The notes below the pieces were generated by a model that saw only the letters and a program-made list of their open reading frames with translations, ran no database searches and was not told the DNA's origin. This document shows positions 34,701-43,950 of a stretch of 64,000 nucleotides of DNA, in pieces. The position numbers and the translations under genes were made by a program. Position 1 is the first letter of the stretch. Every line of letters begins with the position of its first letter. This stretch comes from Campanula takesimana (lineage: Eukaryota > Streptophyta > Magnoliopsida > Asterales > Campanulaceae): positions 310,001-374,000 of the forward strand of contig JAOWBW010000869.1 of assembly GCA_026119855.1 (NCBI GenBank). The letters are read 5' to 3'.

Positions 34701-36408
34701 TAGAGTACAATAGTCACAATTGCTAAAATTACATGGGTGGTTAAAACCAAAGCTTAAGCAAAGTACGATGGTCTAAAATGATGATACCTTTCAGATGTGA
34801 TCCTTATGAGGTTCCTTTTTTTTTTTTTTTTTTGCAGTCCTGGAACATCTATTGCTGTCAGTGCAATTCTTATAGGGCTAGTTTTGGTCGGAAGAGCCGC
34901 CTTTGTTTTTCCTCTCTCTTTCTTATCTAATTTAGCAAAGAAATCTCCAATCGAAAAAATCAGCTTCAAGCAGCAAGTAAGCATTTTTATTTATGTAAGT
35001 TTCCTGTATTTTCATGTCATATGTGTAATATCTGTAATCAAATCACGATGTTGCGTTTTCAGATTGTAATATGGTGGGCAGGTCTCATGAGAGGTGCTGT
35101 ATCTATGGCACTCGCCTATAACAAGGTAACATCTTGACTAGTTAAATTATGTGCTACTTCTATTGATTTATAAATACTCCCACTATCCCGGAAAGTTAGT
35201 CCCTCTTTTTTCGTTGTTATTGCGAATGAACTTTGAGCAATAATTTAAGCTACTTTTTGTTATCTTCATGAGAATCTAAAAATTGGTATTGATAGTATTT
35301 ATAATGGTGTATCAATAACAATTTTTGAACTTTCATTAAAATAATCAAAAGTAGCCTAAATTATTGCTCAAATTTCATTCGCAATGACAACGAAAAAAAG
35401 GGACTAACTTTCCGGGACAGAGGGAGTATATGACCTCTGTCTCAAATCTCAATAGAAGAGGCGTGTTATTCCTTTTTGGACTGTCCCATTGAAGTGTAAA
35501 ATTTCCCTTTTAGGCAATTGTGTACAACAAATTGACTAAACTAACCTTCAGTTTCCCGCCTACTTTGCATTCAGATGTTGCCACTAAAACTTTCAAATAT
35601 CTTTAGGGGAAAATTTAGAGATTCAGTATATATCTAACGCATTTTCTTAATATGCGTTTCCACTTTCATTTACTGATGCAGTTCACAAGAGCAGGACACA
35701 CCCAATTGCTAGGGAATGCAATAATGATCACAAGCACAATCACCGTCGTTCTTTTCAGCACAGTGGTAAAAATCTTTTCTATATTCTGCGAAAAACCAAT
35801 ATTTTGACTTTATACTCCTTCCGTCCTGGAAAGATAGTCTCATTTGACTTTTTATGGTCAACACAAGTGAACTTTGACCAAATATTAATATCAATTTAAT
35901 CATCCTAGAAAAATTTTAGAAATTGTAATTGACAAAATCATTATTGGATGATTAGATTGCCATTAATGTTTAGTCAAAGTTAACTTGTGTTGATCACCAA
36001 AAGTCACGTGGGACAAACTTTCAGGGACGGATCACCATCAACCGTTTTAGCTACTAACATTTCGCATCTTCCTAGGTATTTGGTTTATTGACACAACCAA
36101 TTATAAGGTTCTTACTACCACCACAACGTCAGTCAAGTGCTGCATCGTCAGAACGTAACAGTCCAAAGTCAATAACTGTACCACTTTTGGGGCAACAGCA
36201 CGACTCTGAAGGGGATTTGGGTTCACACGAACTTTCGAATCCACCAAGCCTACGCTTACTTTTGACCACACCAACTCACACAGTTCACCGTTATTGGAGG
36301 AAGTTTGATGATTCTTTCATGCGTCCAGTATTTGGGGGACGGGGTTTTGTTCCCTTTGTTCCTGGTTCACCTACTGAGCGAAGTCCTCGTGAATTTCGTT
36401 CGACTTGA
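26507..36408 (+). CDS. NHX: Vacuolar-type Na+(K+)/H+ antiporter NHX, 14 exons, 543 aa
   Basis: Class I NHX exchanger that moves Na+ or K+ into the vacuole against protons. Exons: 26507-26683, 28064-28182, 29264-29361, 31609-31668, 31749-31795, 31871-32065, 32401-32447, 33595-33661, 33774-33874, 34004-34105, 34838-34976, 35063-35125, 35682-35765, 36076-36408. All introns are GT-AG, all phases fit, and there is no premature stop. The start MGFHLSS precedes the conserved TSDHASIVSMN block. Visible family signatures are the amiloride-site motif LFFIYLLPPI (residues 85-94), the ion-binding Asn188-Asp189 pair in FGEGVVNDATSVV, HSTDREVALM, and a C-terminal regulatory tail with HTVHRYWRKFDDSFMRPVFGG. 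Length is normal for plant NHX1-4; which paralogue it is cannot be told. Introns carry several MITEs absent from the damaged second copy at 43951-51698. Confidence 0.95.
26768..26952. mobile_element. M2 MITE, diverged copy (NHX intron 1)
   Basis: Contains gagtgtggcgggtccac and gatgcaaccaataaaatatc and ends gtacccctagcattg, like the element at 27524 but with a decayed left end. Confidence 0.62.
27524..27705. mobile_element. M2 MITE, best-preserved copy (NHX intron 1)
   Basis: Inverted ends gagcaatgctagaggcac and gtgcccctagtattattc, flanked by a perfect 9-bp duplication, atataaata (27515-27523 and 27706-27714). A 9-bp duplication suggests a Mutator-type origin. Confidence 0.85.
28201..28279. 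repeat. (CT)n then (ATT)n microsatellites
   Basis: Uninterrupted tc repeat about 28202-28231 followed by att repeats about 28236-28277, starting 20 bp inside NHX intron 2. Confidence 0.9.
28592..28810. mobile_element. hAT-type MITE (CAGTGGCGAAG family), NHX intron 2
   Basis: Starts cagtggcgaagcca and ends tggcttcgcctctg (13 of 14 inverted). Perfect 8-bp duplication, tagctcgc, at 28584-28591 and 28811-28818. Internal poly-T at about 28693-28724. Confidence 0.92.
30799..31092. mobile_element. Stowaway-type MITE (family I), NHX intron 3
   Basis: Ends ctccttccgtcccagtttaag and ttaaaccgggacggagggag, TA on both sides. The matching site in the second NHX copy (about 44615-44622) lacks it. A sister copy is at 54993-55224. 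Confidence 0.87.
32104..32280. mobile_element. Stowaway-type MITE (family A), NHX intron 6
   Basis: Ends ctccctccgtcccaaaatga and tcattacgggacagagggag. Absent from intron 6 of the second NHX copy. Confidence 0.87.
32514..32770. mobile_element. Stowaway-type MITE (family C), NHX intron 7
   Basis: Ends ctccctccgtccctaaatga and tcatttagggacagagggag, TA on both sides. The second NHX copy reads straight through the site (about 49236-49242). Confidence 0.88.
34191..34434. mobile_element. Stowaway-type MITE, NHX intron 10
   Basis: Ends cactccctccgtaccacatt and acgtggaacggaggga. A counterpart is at about 49985-50222 in the second NHX copy, so this insertion is older than the gene duplication. Confidence 0.78.
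35177..35426. mobile_element. Stowaway-type MITE (family E), NHX intron 12
   Basis: Ends ctcccactatcccggaaagt and actttccgggacagagggag. Removing it and one TA restores exactly the second-copy sequence ttataaatatatgacctc near 50960. Confidence 0.93.
35815..36028. mobile_element. Stowaway-type MITE, NHX intron 13
   Basis: Ends ctccttccgtcctggaaaga and aactttcagggacggat. Also present at about 51340-51551 in the second copy, so it predates the duplication. Confidence 0.7.
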
Positions 36409-36668
36409 AGAAGTGAATACAGATGCATAAGTTATTGAAATTGTTTGTATTAATGGGTGCTGCTTATTTCCAGTTTAGGAGGGAAAAAGAAACGGCTAAC
36501 TTTTTTTTGTACTATAAGTTTTGAGGATGATCAGTTGGTGGGAAATGTGTTGTATATGGTCATGTATTGGCTGTGTATTATTTAACATAATTTAAGTGTA
36601 TCTTTGTAAACAGAATTGAAGTTTTGATGAAATTCTGTGATAATTTCATTGATTAGAACTATATAATA

Positions 36669-36916
36669 CTCCATCTGCCCCAGAATGATAGTACCTCTAT
36701 TTTCTTGGTTGTTACGAAGGAATTTTGAGCAATAATTAAGGCTACTTTTAATTATTCTAATGAAATTTTTGAAATTATTCTTGATACACCATTATAAATA
36801 CTATTAATACCAATTTTTAGATTTACATTAACATAATTATAAGTAGCCTTTATAATTGCTCAAAGTTCCCTCGTAGTAACAACGAAAAAAAAAAGACTAT
36901 CTTTCTGGGGCGGAGG
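36669..36916. mobile_element. Stowaway-type MITE (family E), 3' flank of NHX
   Basis: Ends ctccatctgccccagaatga and tatctttctggggcggagg, next to TA, about 260 bp after the NHX stop codon. Confidence 0.83.
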
Positions 36917-37004
36917 TATATATATAGAGCTGGTCTCCTGTGCAGCGGCCGCACAGGTGCGACGGGCCGCTCACGGGTCGACCCAACCCGCACCATACCC
37001 GATC

Positions 37005-37480
37005 CATTAGTAAATGGGTCCATATATAAGCTATTTTCTTCCCTTTTTTTTTTTTTTTTTTTTTTTCATTTTTCAGATTTTCTTTCTCTCTCTACTCTCT
37101 CTCTCTAAACTTTCTCTACCCAAACCCTATCTGCCGCCCACATCTCACCTCCTCTACACAACTACCTCTCACCTCCGACAAGCACATCGCCGGCCGCCAC
37201 TCCTCCACCTCCTCCGGCTATGTCACCGCCTCCAAGTAGAGATTCATTAGTAAATGGGTCCATATATAAGCTATTTTCTTCCCTTTTTTTTTTTTTTTTT
37301 TCATTTTTCAGATTTTCTTTCTCTCTCTACTCTCTCTCTCTAAACTTTCTCTACCCAAACCCTATCTGCCGCCCACATCTCACCTCCTCTACACAACTAC
37401 CTCTCACCTCCGACAAGCACATCGCCGGCCGCCACTCCTCCACCTCCTCCGGCTATGTCACCGCCTCCAAGTAGAGATTC
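37005..37480 (+). repeat. Tandem duplication, two copies of about 240 bp
   Basis: 37005-37244 and 37245-37480 both run from cattagtaaatgggtccat to ctccaagtagagattc and differ mainly in poly-T length. Each copy looks like a plant 5'UTR (ctctctctc, aaccctatctgccgccc) ending in ATGTCACCGCCTCC. Confidence 0.93.
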
Positions 37481-37631
37481 AGTCTTTCCCCAATTGAAGC
37501 CAGCTCCTAATTTTGGGTCTAGGGTTTCGAATCTGGACTATTCTTCTCGGTATTTGGATTCAAGGTATGACAAAGAAGAAGAAGAGGATGATGAAGCCAT
37601 GAAGGGGATGAATTTGAAGATGGGCTTCTAG
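37459..37631 (+). pseudogene. Possible captured 5' gene fragment, unknown protein
   Basis: From the ATG at 37459 an open frame of 56 codons continues past the duplicated segment to a TAG at about 37630. It begins MSPPPSRDSVFPQ and becomes acidic (DKEEEEDDEAMKG). A leader-like region precedes it, and it sits inside transposon-like sequence. I do not recognise the protein. It may be the first exon of a host gene carried by a transposon, or chance. Confidence 0.35.
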
Positions 37632-37919
37632 TTCTTGGTGAGGCCCAAACGACCATAACTCAAGGTACAGGAGATCAAAGAAGTCAAAAAATGAATTTTT
37701 TGATTTTGAAAAATCGGCACTCATTAGGACGTAGAAGGTGTAGGCAATACAATTCTCTCATAAACAAACAATAGTGCTGTGAAAATAGGAGAAAGTGTAT
37801 AGTAACAACAATGGTCATAGATAGAAGTAGATAGAAGAAACTGGGGGAGTGAAAAAATTGTGATTATACTTTTTTGCATTTTTGAAATGTAGCATGCATA
37901 GCTATTGTGAACAATTCTT

Positions 37920-38510
37920 CGATAAAAGCAACACTTTTAATGAAAAAAAGTAACAGTGTAGCCTTGAAAAAGTAACAGTTTATTGTTAAATGTACAATAT
38001 TTATGGTTACATTTTTGGAAAAGAAAGTGTTACATTTGAAGAGAAAAGTGTTACACTCTTTATTAAAAGTGTTATATTTGAAGAGAAAAGTGTTACTACA
38101 TTCTTTTATTAAAAGTGTTACACTTTCTCTTCAAAAATGAAACACTTATTATTTAAAAAATGTATCACATTTTTTTTAAATGTAACACTTTTTATAAAGG
38201 AATGTAACACTCATTTTTTTAAATGTAACACTTTTTTCTCCGAAAATTAACATATGATTGACAACTAAACCAATGTTACATTTTATTATAAATGAATGTA
38301 ACATTTTTTTTCTCAATTGTAACAGTTTATATTCTTAAATGTAACATTATATATGAAATGTAACAATTTTTTATTGAGAAAGTAACAATTGAAATGCAAA
38401 CCCAATTTTTTTTTTTGTAAAACTACTGTTACCTTTAACAGTAGAAAGTGTTACTTTTTGAAGATGAAAGTGTTACTTTTATCAGAACAGAGTGTTACAT
38501 GTTAGCTGAT
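37920..38510. repeat. Degenerate GTGTTACATTT-type repeat
   Basis: The word aa(a/g)tgtta(c/t)a and its complement tgtaacactt recur more than 20 times at irregular 20-45 bp spacing. The forward word dominates before about 38120 and the complement between about 38120 and 38360. Not coding. Confidence 0.6.
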
Positions 38511-38784
38511 GAGCAACTCAAACTTTTTTTGTGTAAAAAAATATGTTTTTAAAAAAAAAAAAATCAAACCATATCATGACCTATGTACTTTTATTCGTAT
38601 CGTCGAGATGAACAAAACATTATTTTTAAATATTTTTTCTGAATAATACATCTCAAGATATAGCATTTTAAAGTTTTTGGTTTTTTTTTTTTTTTTTAAA
38701 AAGGACACATGTCGTTTTCAAAAAAAAAAAAAAAAAAGAGGACACATGTCGCGACTGGAAAGGAGGAAGGGATGGAGGCGGATG

Positions 38785-39554
38785 TAGACATGTCCAAATA
38801 GAACCGGGAACCGGCGGGTAGAACCGGAACCGGGAACCGGCGAGAACCGGGAACCGCCAGAACCGGGAACCGAACGTAACCGAGAACCGGATTGAAACGG
38901 TTCGAATACGAATCCAACATATTCAGAACCGAAGAACCGGCGGAACCGGGAACCGAGCACCGGAACCGAGAACCGGGAACCGAACGCTTCTCTGCATCAG
39001 ATGACTTTAAAGATGTTTGATCATTATGGTAGCTTGGCTGGTAGCTAATATATATATTGATATACATACTCCCTCCGTCCCAAAATACTTGTAGTTTTAG
39101 GATTTTCACACAAATTAAGAATTTTTTTTTAATACATGTGTAATGGACTATATTACTCTTGGAACATTTCAAGTATCAAGACAATTTAATATTTTTGCAA
39201 TGACAACACTATCATAAATAAGGTATATTTGATAAACAATGTCAAAAATGTATAGATAATAGTAAAACTACAAATATTTTGGGACAAACCTCAACTCCTT
39301 AAACTACAAGTATTTTGAAATGGCGGGAGTATTACATTTTAAACTACAAATATATTGGGACGGAGGGAGTATTACATACTTATTATTAGATGGTGAGATG
39401 GAACCGGTGGAACCGTCGGAACCGGAACCGGCGAATAGAATCGGAAACCGAGAACCGGATTAAGATGGTTCGAATACGGTTCCGGCCATTTGGGAACCGG
39501 GAACCGGCGGTTCCGGAACCGGGAACCGGAACCGGAACCGTTTGGACATGTCTA
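38785..39554. mobile_element. hAT element with GAACCGG-rich ends, copy 1
   Basis: Starts tagacatgtccaaa and ends tttggacatgtcta. Perfect 8-bp duplication, ggcggatg, at 38777-38784 and 39555-39562. The subterminal regions are packed with (g)gaaccgg words. No transposase. A nested Stowaway MITE lies at 39069-39369. Copy 2 is at 54111. Confidence 0.95.
39069..39369. mobile_element. Stowaway-type MITE nested in hAT copy 1
   Basis: Ends ctccctccgtcccaaaatac and atattgggacggagggag. Its 3' end and the flank tattacatttt are present twice (about 39297-39341 and 39342-39378). Confidence 0.85.
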
Positions 39555-39680
39555 GGCGGATGGGTTGAACATGGAGCGGGGCGGACCGACCCGTGGGCAC
39601 ACCCGCCGCACGGGGTGCGGCCGCCGCATCCAAGAATTTGCCATATATATATAACCGGTTGATGGGAAAGGTGTTGTATA

Positions 39681-39935
39681 AGGTTTAGGTTTTAACTAAT
39701 TTATTATTATTATTTATACGTATTAATTCAACTTGGCACCATTTTAATTAATCCTCTGTTCTATGTGAATAAAGTTTTGTATTTGGTTTGAAACACAATC
39801 TAAGAAAACAAATTTGGCCCACAATTGTTTTAAATGTAGACTTCCTACCACCTTTTTGACCTGTCGTCCTTTAATGAAGTTCTGGTTTTAACTAGTTATA
39901 TAATTGTTTTTAGCAGTTTTAATATCTTAATTAAT
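39681..39935 (+). repeat. Segment duplicated at 60185-61905
   Basis: Runs from aggtttaggttttaactaa to ttctggttttaactag. The same order is found at 60185-61905, where two later insertions split it. Function unknown. Confidence 0.85.
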
Positions 39936-40691
39936 ACAAATATTGCATTTTTATTAGTTTACAAAAATTAGAGTTGGTTTGAGTTGATATTTGATTTAGT
40001 TTTGGAGTTAGAAATTGAGTTTGGGATTTATTTCTCCTGGCATCATTTTGGGTAAAGAGATAACTCTCCGTGTGGAAATTGTTAAATTTTTTTAGATGGA
40101 AGTCCAGTTATGTGATTTATGTCTCAAGCTGCCTGAGAACCCTCAAAGATGTTTATGATTTTATATTCGTTTTCTTCTCTCATAATTTATTTCGAGTATC
40201 AGAGTTTTTCTCGGCTCTCATTGTCAATTATCAAAGTCTTTTTTTTTTTTTTTTTGCTGTAAAAAGTTGGCTATCAGAGTTTATTTAGTTCTTAAAATTG
40301 GTCATCAAAATTTTGTTTTTTGCAACTCTGATCGACAGCCATCATTGAGACATACGACAATCATCAGTCAGACATACTAGAACTTGTTTTTTTTCTCATT
40401 AATCGCACATGCGTGTTTAATGAGTCTTAGGAGCTTTAAAAGAATTGAGAAAATTCAAACTTCTGAATTTTTCATTATGTAGGGTCATAATTGACTTTTT
40501 TACTAACTAAAAATCGAGCTATTGAGTTCATGCTAGTCACTTCAAAGTAAATGTTGTTTTGAAAACCATATTTTTTATGATAATAATTGTCGTTTTAGGC
40601 TTGAAAGCCTTCAAATTTCCCCCTACTTGTTTTTATTGCTGATTGTATTTTTTGAGTGAAGTAATGCACGAGTGATAATAGTTAATAAATA
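39936..40691. other. Intergenic, no gene seen
   Basis: AT-rich with poly-T at 40238-40256; no supported coding region. Confidence 0.5.
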
Positions 40692-40973
40692 CTCCCTCCG
40701 TCCCATAGAGAGTGAGACTAGAGGAGTGGGCACGATATTTAAGATAAAGTGATATATATGTGGTAGAAAATGAAGAGAGAGAATGAGTGGGGTAAATAGT
40801 AGTGTTGGTTGAATAAAATGAGTGGTGGAAAATGAAGAGAGACAATGAGTGGGTTTAAATAGTGGGGAATGATGAATATAAGTATATTAAAACATTTCCA
40901 TTTTGGGTAGTCTCACTTTAAGTGGGACGGCCCAAAAGGGAAATAAGTCTCACTCTTAGTGGGACGGAGGGAG
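40692..40973. mobile_element. Stowaway-type MITE (family J)
   Basis: Ends ctccctccgtcccatagaga and ttagtgggacggagggag with TA on both sides. Confidence 0.87.
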
Positions 40974-41757
40974 TATACTTTTGATACTTGCCACTATAAA
41001 GATGTAGTAAATAATTATGATTTTTTGATCAAATAATAATTTTATTTTTCAAAAACAAGTAAACATGTGTATTTGAATAAAAAGTTAAGCATGCAAAAAC
41101 CTTTCAAACAATAATCCCTCCGTTTGAAATGAGACAAAGTGGGATAACATGGGAACTAAGAAAAAATATTATAATATTTGTATATTATAATTATAAAAAG
41201 TAAGTATTTTTTTAATGAAAATTTCGAAAAAAGGTTGTTTTACACTCGTTTTAGTGTAAAACTTGTTTTTATCCTTTAATATAAATCTCAAAATGTAAAA
41301 TAAATTTTACATATTTTTTTAGTATAAAACATGTTTTTCATGACTCAAAAATTTTAGTGTGATAAAATAATAATATTCCCTCCGTCTCAGACCAATGGGC
41401 ACACTTTGACCATAATTTTATGAATATCTAGATATCTTTAGACAATTCTAAAAATTGTTAATGATAATATTTCTAATAGTGAAACGACAATTTTTTTTTA
41501 GAATTTCATAGAGATATTTAGATATTCATAAAATTATGATCAAAAATCGACTTAGTTGACAAAAAAAAAAGTTAAACTATGCCAATTGGTATAGGGGTAT
41601 AAAATATTTGTTTGAGTAGGACAAGCAAACTTTGTTAATGTAGTATATGATGAAGCCCAAGGCCCAAATCCCGTCGGCGTAGCTAACCGCAATTGAGAGA
41701 GAAAGGGTAAGCTTCAGGACGCGAATTGGTGGTGAGGCGGCAGACGGCGGCGAAGAG
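40974..41757. other. Upstream region of bL20m, with decayed MITE halves
   Basis: Half MITE ends at 41113 (atccctccgtttgaaatgag) and 41377 (ttccctccgtctcagacc) lack clear partners. The last 120 bp before the ATG are more GC-rich (ccgtcggcg, gaggcggcagacggcgg), as expected of a 5'UTR. Confidence 0.5.
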
Positions 41758-43060
41758 ATGAATAAGAAGGAGGTCTTCAAGCTAGCGAAAGGGTTCAGAG
41801 GAAGAGCAAAGAATTGCATAAGGATAGCTCGAGAGAGGGTTGAAAAGGCTCTTCAGTATTCATACAGAGATCGCCGCAACAAGAAGCGCGATATGCGTTC
41901 TCTCTGGATTGAGCGCATCAATGCCGGCACCCGCTTACACGGCGTATGTACTTTTTTGTTTTTGTTTACCCTTCGTTCATCGCCTCCGTCTCGTTGTCAA
42001 TCGTTTTTGTTCCCAATTCTTAACTTGCTCTGCTACTATTCTATGCGCTTGAAATTGAAATAGAGGATTGGAATCTCTTAGGGTTTAGTGAACAACAAAA
42101 GGGTCGTCTCTGACCTTTATTCACCTTTACAGTCCTGTTCTTCTACTGTGGTTGTCTAGTTGTTGCAAATAGTCAACTATTTACTACTACCTCGAGAGAA
42201 AATTTGATTTTTTTTTTTGGACGGAGCAAGTACCAGCTATGCTGTGAAAAAGATCTGCATTTGTGGAAACAATTTTCTGTCCATTTGACTGTGCAGCCAG
42301 CCTTTGCTCAATATTATATGCTAGGCACCCTTGGCAGTCATATTAAGACATTTGGGCACAACTTCGAACAGCAGTGTGTATCTCGTATCTTAGTTTCTCT
42401 GAGTAGTTATACTCGCAGTTTGTTTGTTGGAGCCACAAATTCTGCAAGAGATTTTTTCAGACAGTGAAACATCTCAGTTAGTTTGGCAACGTGTAATAAT
42501 GCTGGAGAGGATACCCGTTTATATCTCCTTCCAAGAAAGTAACTTGAATTGCACAGCTTTTTAATAATAATATTCAGTTTCAGATTCAAGGTCTAGATGT
42601 TGTTCCACTGACCTTTATTAAGACAATTGCTGAAACTGATTGTGGTTTATAAAAGTAACTTGGACACATCATATGATTAGGTCACATGACTTATTATTTG
42701 GCAAAGACACATTAAAACTAAGAGCAGCAGCAGCTTGGACTAGTAATTGAAAATCTGAAAAGCACCGAGAATTTTGTTTCTAGATACGAGTACATTCTAT
42801 CTGTGGTGCCAATTCAATTGATACAAGTGAGATATGTTACTGAGCAAGTGTTTAATGATCAGGTGAATTATGGAAACTTCATGCATGGGTTGTTGAAGGA
42901 GAACATCCAACTAAACAGGAAGGTTCTATCAGAGCTGTCTATGCATGAGCCATATAGCTTCAAGGCATTGGTGGATGTATCCCGTAACGCCTTCCCAGGG
43001 AACAAGAAAGCCCTAGCCCTACCTCCTTCAAACAAGCAAGGCCTTGCCATTCTCGTTTAA
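41758..43060 (+). CDS. Mitochondrial large-subunit ribosomal protein bL20 (nuclear gene), 2 exons, 127 aa
   Basis: Bacterial-type ribosomal protein L20, needed for assembly of the large ribosomal subunit; the plant nuclear form of this type serves mitochondria. Exon 1 is 41758-41943 (MNKKEVFKLAKGFRGRAKN, then IRIARERVEKALQYSYRDRR). Exon 2 is 42863-43060, starting VNYGNFMHGL after a CAG and ending at TAA. The 919-bp intron is GT-AG and phase 0. The core matches the family end to end: Lys/Arg-rich N-terminus that contacts 23S-type rRNA, then LNRKVLSELSMHEPYSFKALVD. A short plant tail (KKALALPPSNKQGLAILV) ends the protein. There is no long cleavable presequence; the basic N-terminus may itself target the organelle. 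It sits between the two NHX copies and looks intact. Confidence 0.95.
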
Positions 43061-43950
43061 TTCGCACTTACCTTTCTTTTCTTTTAGGCTCATTTCCTCT
43101 CGAGAGTAAAACCCCCTTTCTTTTGTTTTTTTTTCTTGTCAGCTGTTTGGTTGAAGTTTAAAATGTGCTTTTATGACATTTTCCGCTGTCTGTTAGACCT
43201 ATGATTTGCGCTTGCATTTCTGCCATGTGTGTTTGGGCGGCAATTGGTGAATACAGTATTGTAAGATTGTGTGTTTACTACCATGCCATGCCATGCCCTG
43301 CCTGTGTTTGTGGTTGTTGAGTCTGTGGTAAAGTTGGACATGTGTACCTCAAACATCGGATGTAAGTGTGAAATAATTTTGAATTTATCTCTTCTTACTC
43401 TTTGGTCTCCTTTGGAATTTGTTTGTTGGATCAATTATTTCTCGCAGTGTACTGCGACAGCAACACAGGCATCGACAACAACAGTTACAAATGGTACGGG
43501 GAATAAGGTCGGAAGTGGCTGGAAGGATCAGAGGTGTACCTCGATCAATATCCTTTGTTATGTGTTTACTTCAGCTATTATGTTCTGCATGATGAGTTGG
43601 CATAGCCTCTCATATTATATGTTATATGTGTATTGACTATAGCATTACTTATTGAGAATGCTTTATTGTTATTATTATTTACATGATAACATGTCATGTA
43701 GTTGCATTAGTGACTTACTGGGTTTCGACTCACCCCGTTTCCTTGTTTATTTGTTTTCCTTAGATCACAGGAAGGCAAGTGGTAACTAATATACATATAA
43801 GTAGAGCATATTTATTAAACCGTAGACTAGTTAAATGTGATATTTGCCATTGAACAAAATAAAAGAGTTTTATAAAGTTGGGGATTGATCAAAATGAATT
43901 TTGTTTAACCTTTCTCTAAATGTTCATGACTACATTATCAAATCAACTCT
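43061..43950. other. 3' flank of bL20m
   Basis: Non-coding; contains (ccatg)n at 43281-43296 and a palindrome, tacatgataacatgtcatgta, near 43680. The junction with NHX-derived sequence is at about 43951. Confidence 0.5.

Larger units (their letters stand above)
36935..39640. mobile_element. Possible composite DNA transposon with captured gene fragment
   Basis: The left boundary area has tgcagcggccgcacaggtgc and gggtcgacccaaccc. The right area has gacccgtgggcac and gtgcggccgccgca, roughly inverted to the left. Inside are a duplicated 240-bp segment, a short open frame, a degenerate GTGTTAC-rich stretch (37920-38510) and a nested hAT element (38785-39554). No transposase or target duplication was identified, so the boundaries are tentative. 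Confidence 0.45.

Noticed and set aside
38696..39172. 158-codon minus-strand frame rich in Gly, Ser, Arg and Pro (FPVPGS repeats)
   Set aside because: Produced by the GAACCGG repeats of the hAT element, not by a protein gene.
43681..43702. Palindrome near 43.68 kb as a regulatory hairpin or terminator
   Set aside because: Short imperfect AT-rich palindromes are common here and nothing else supports a function.
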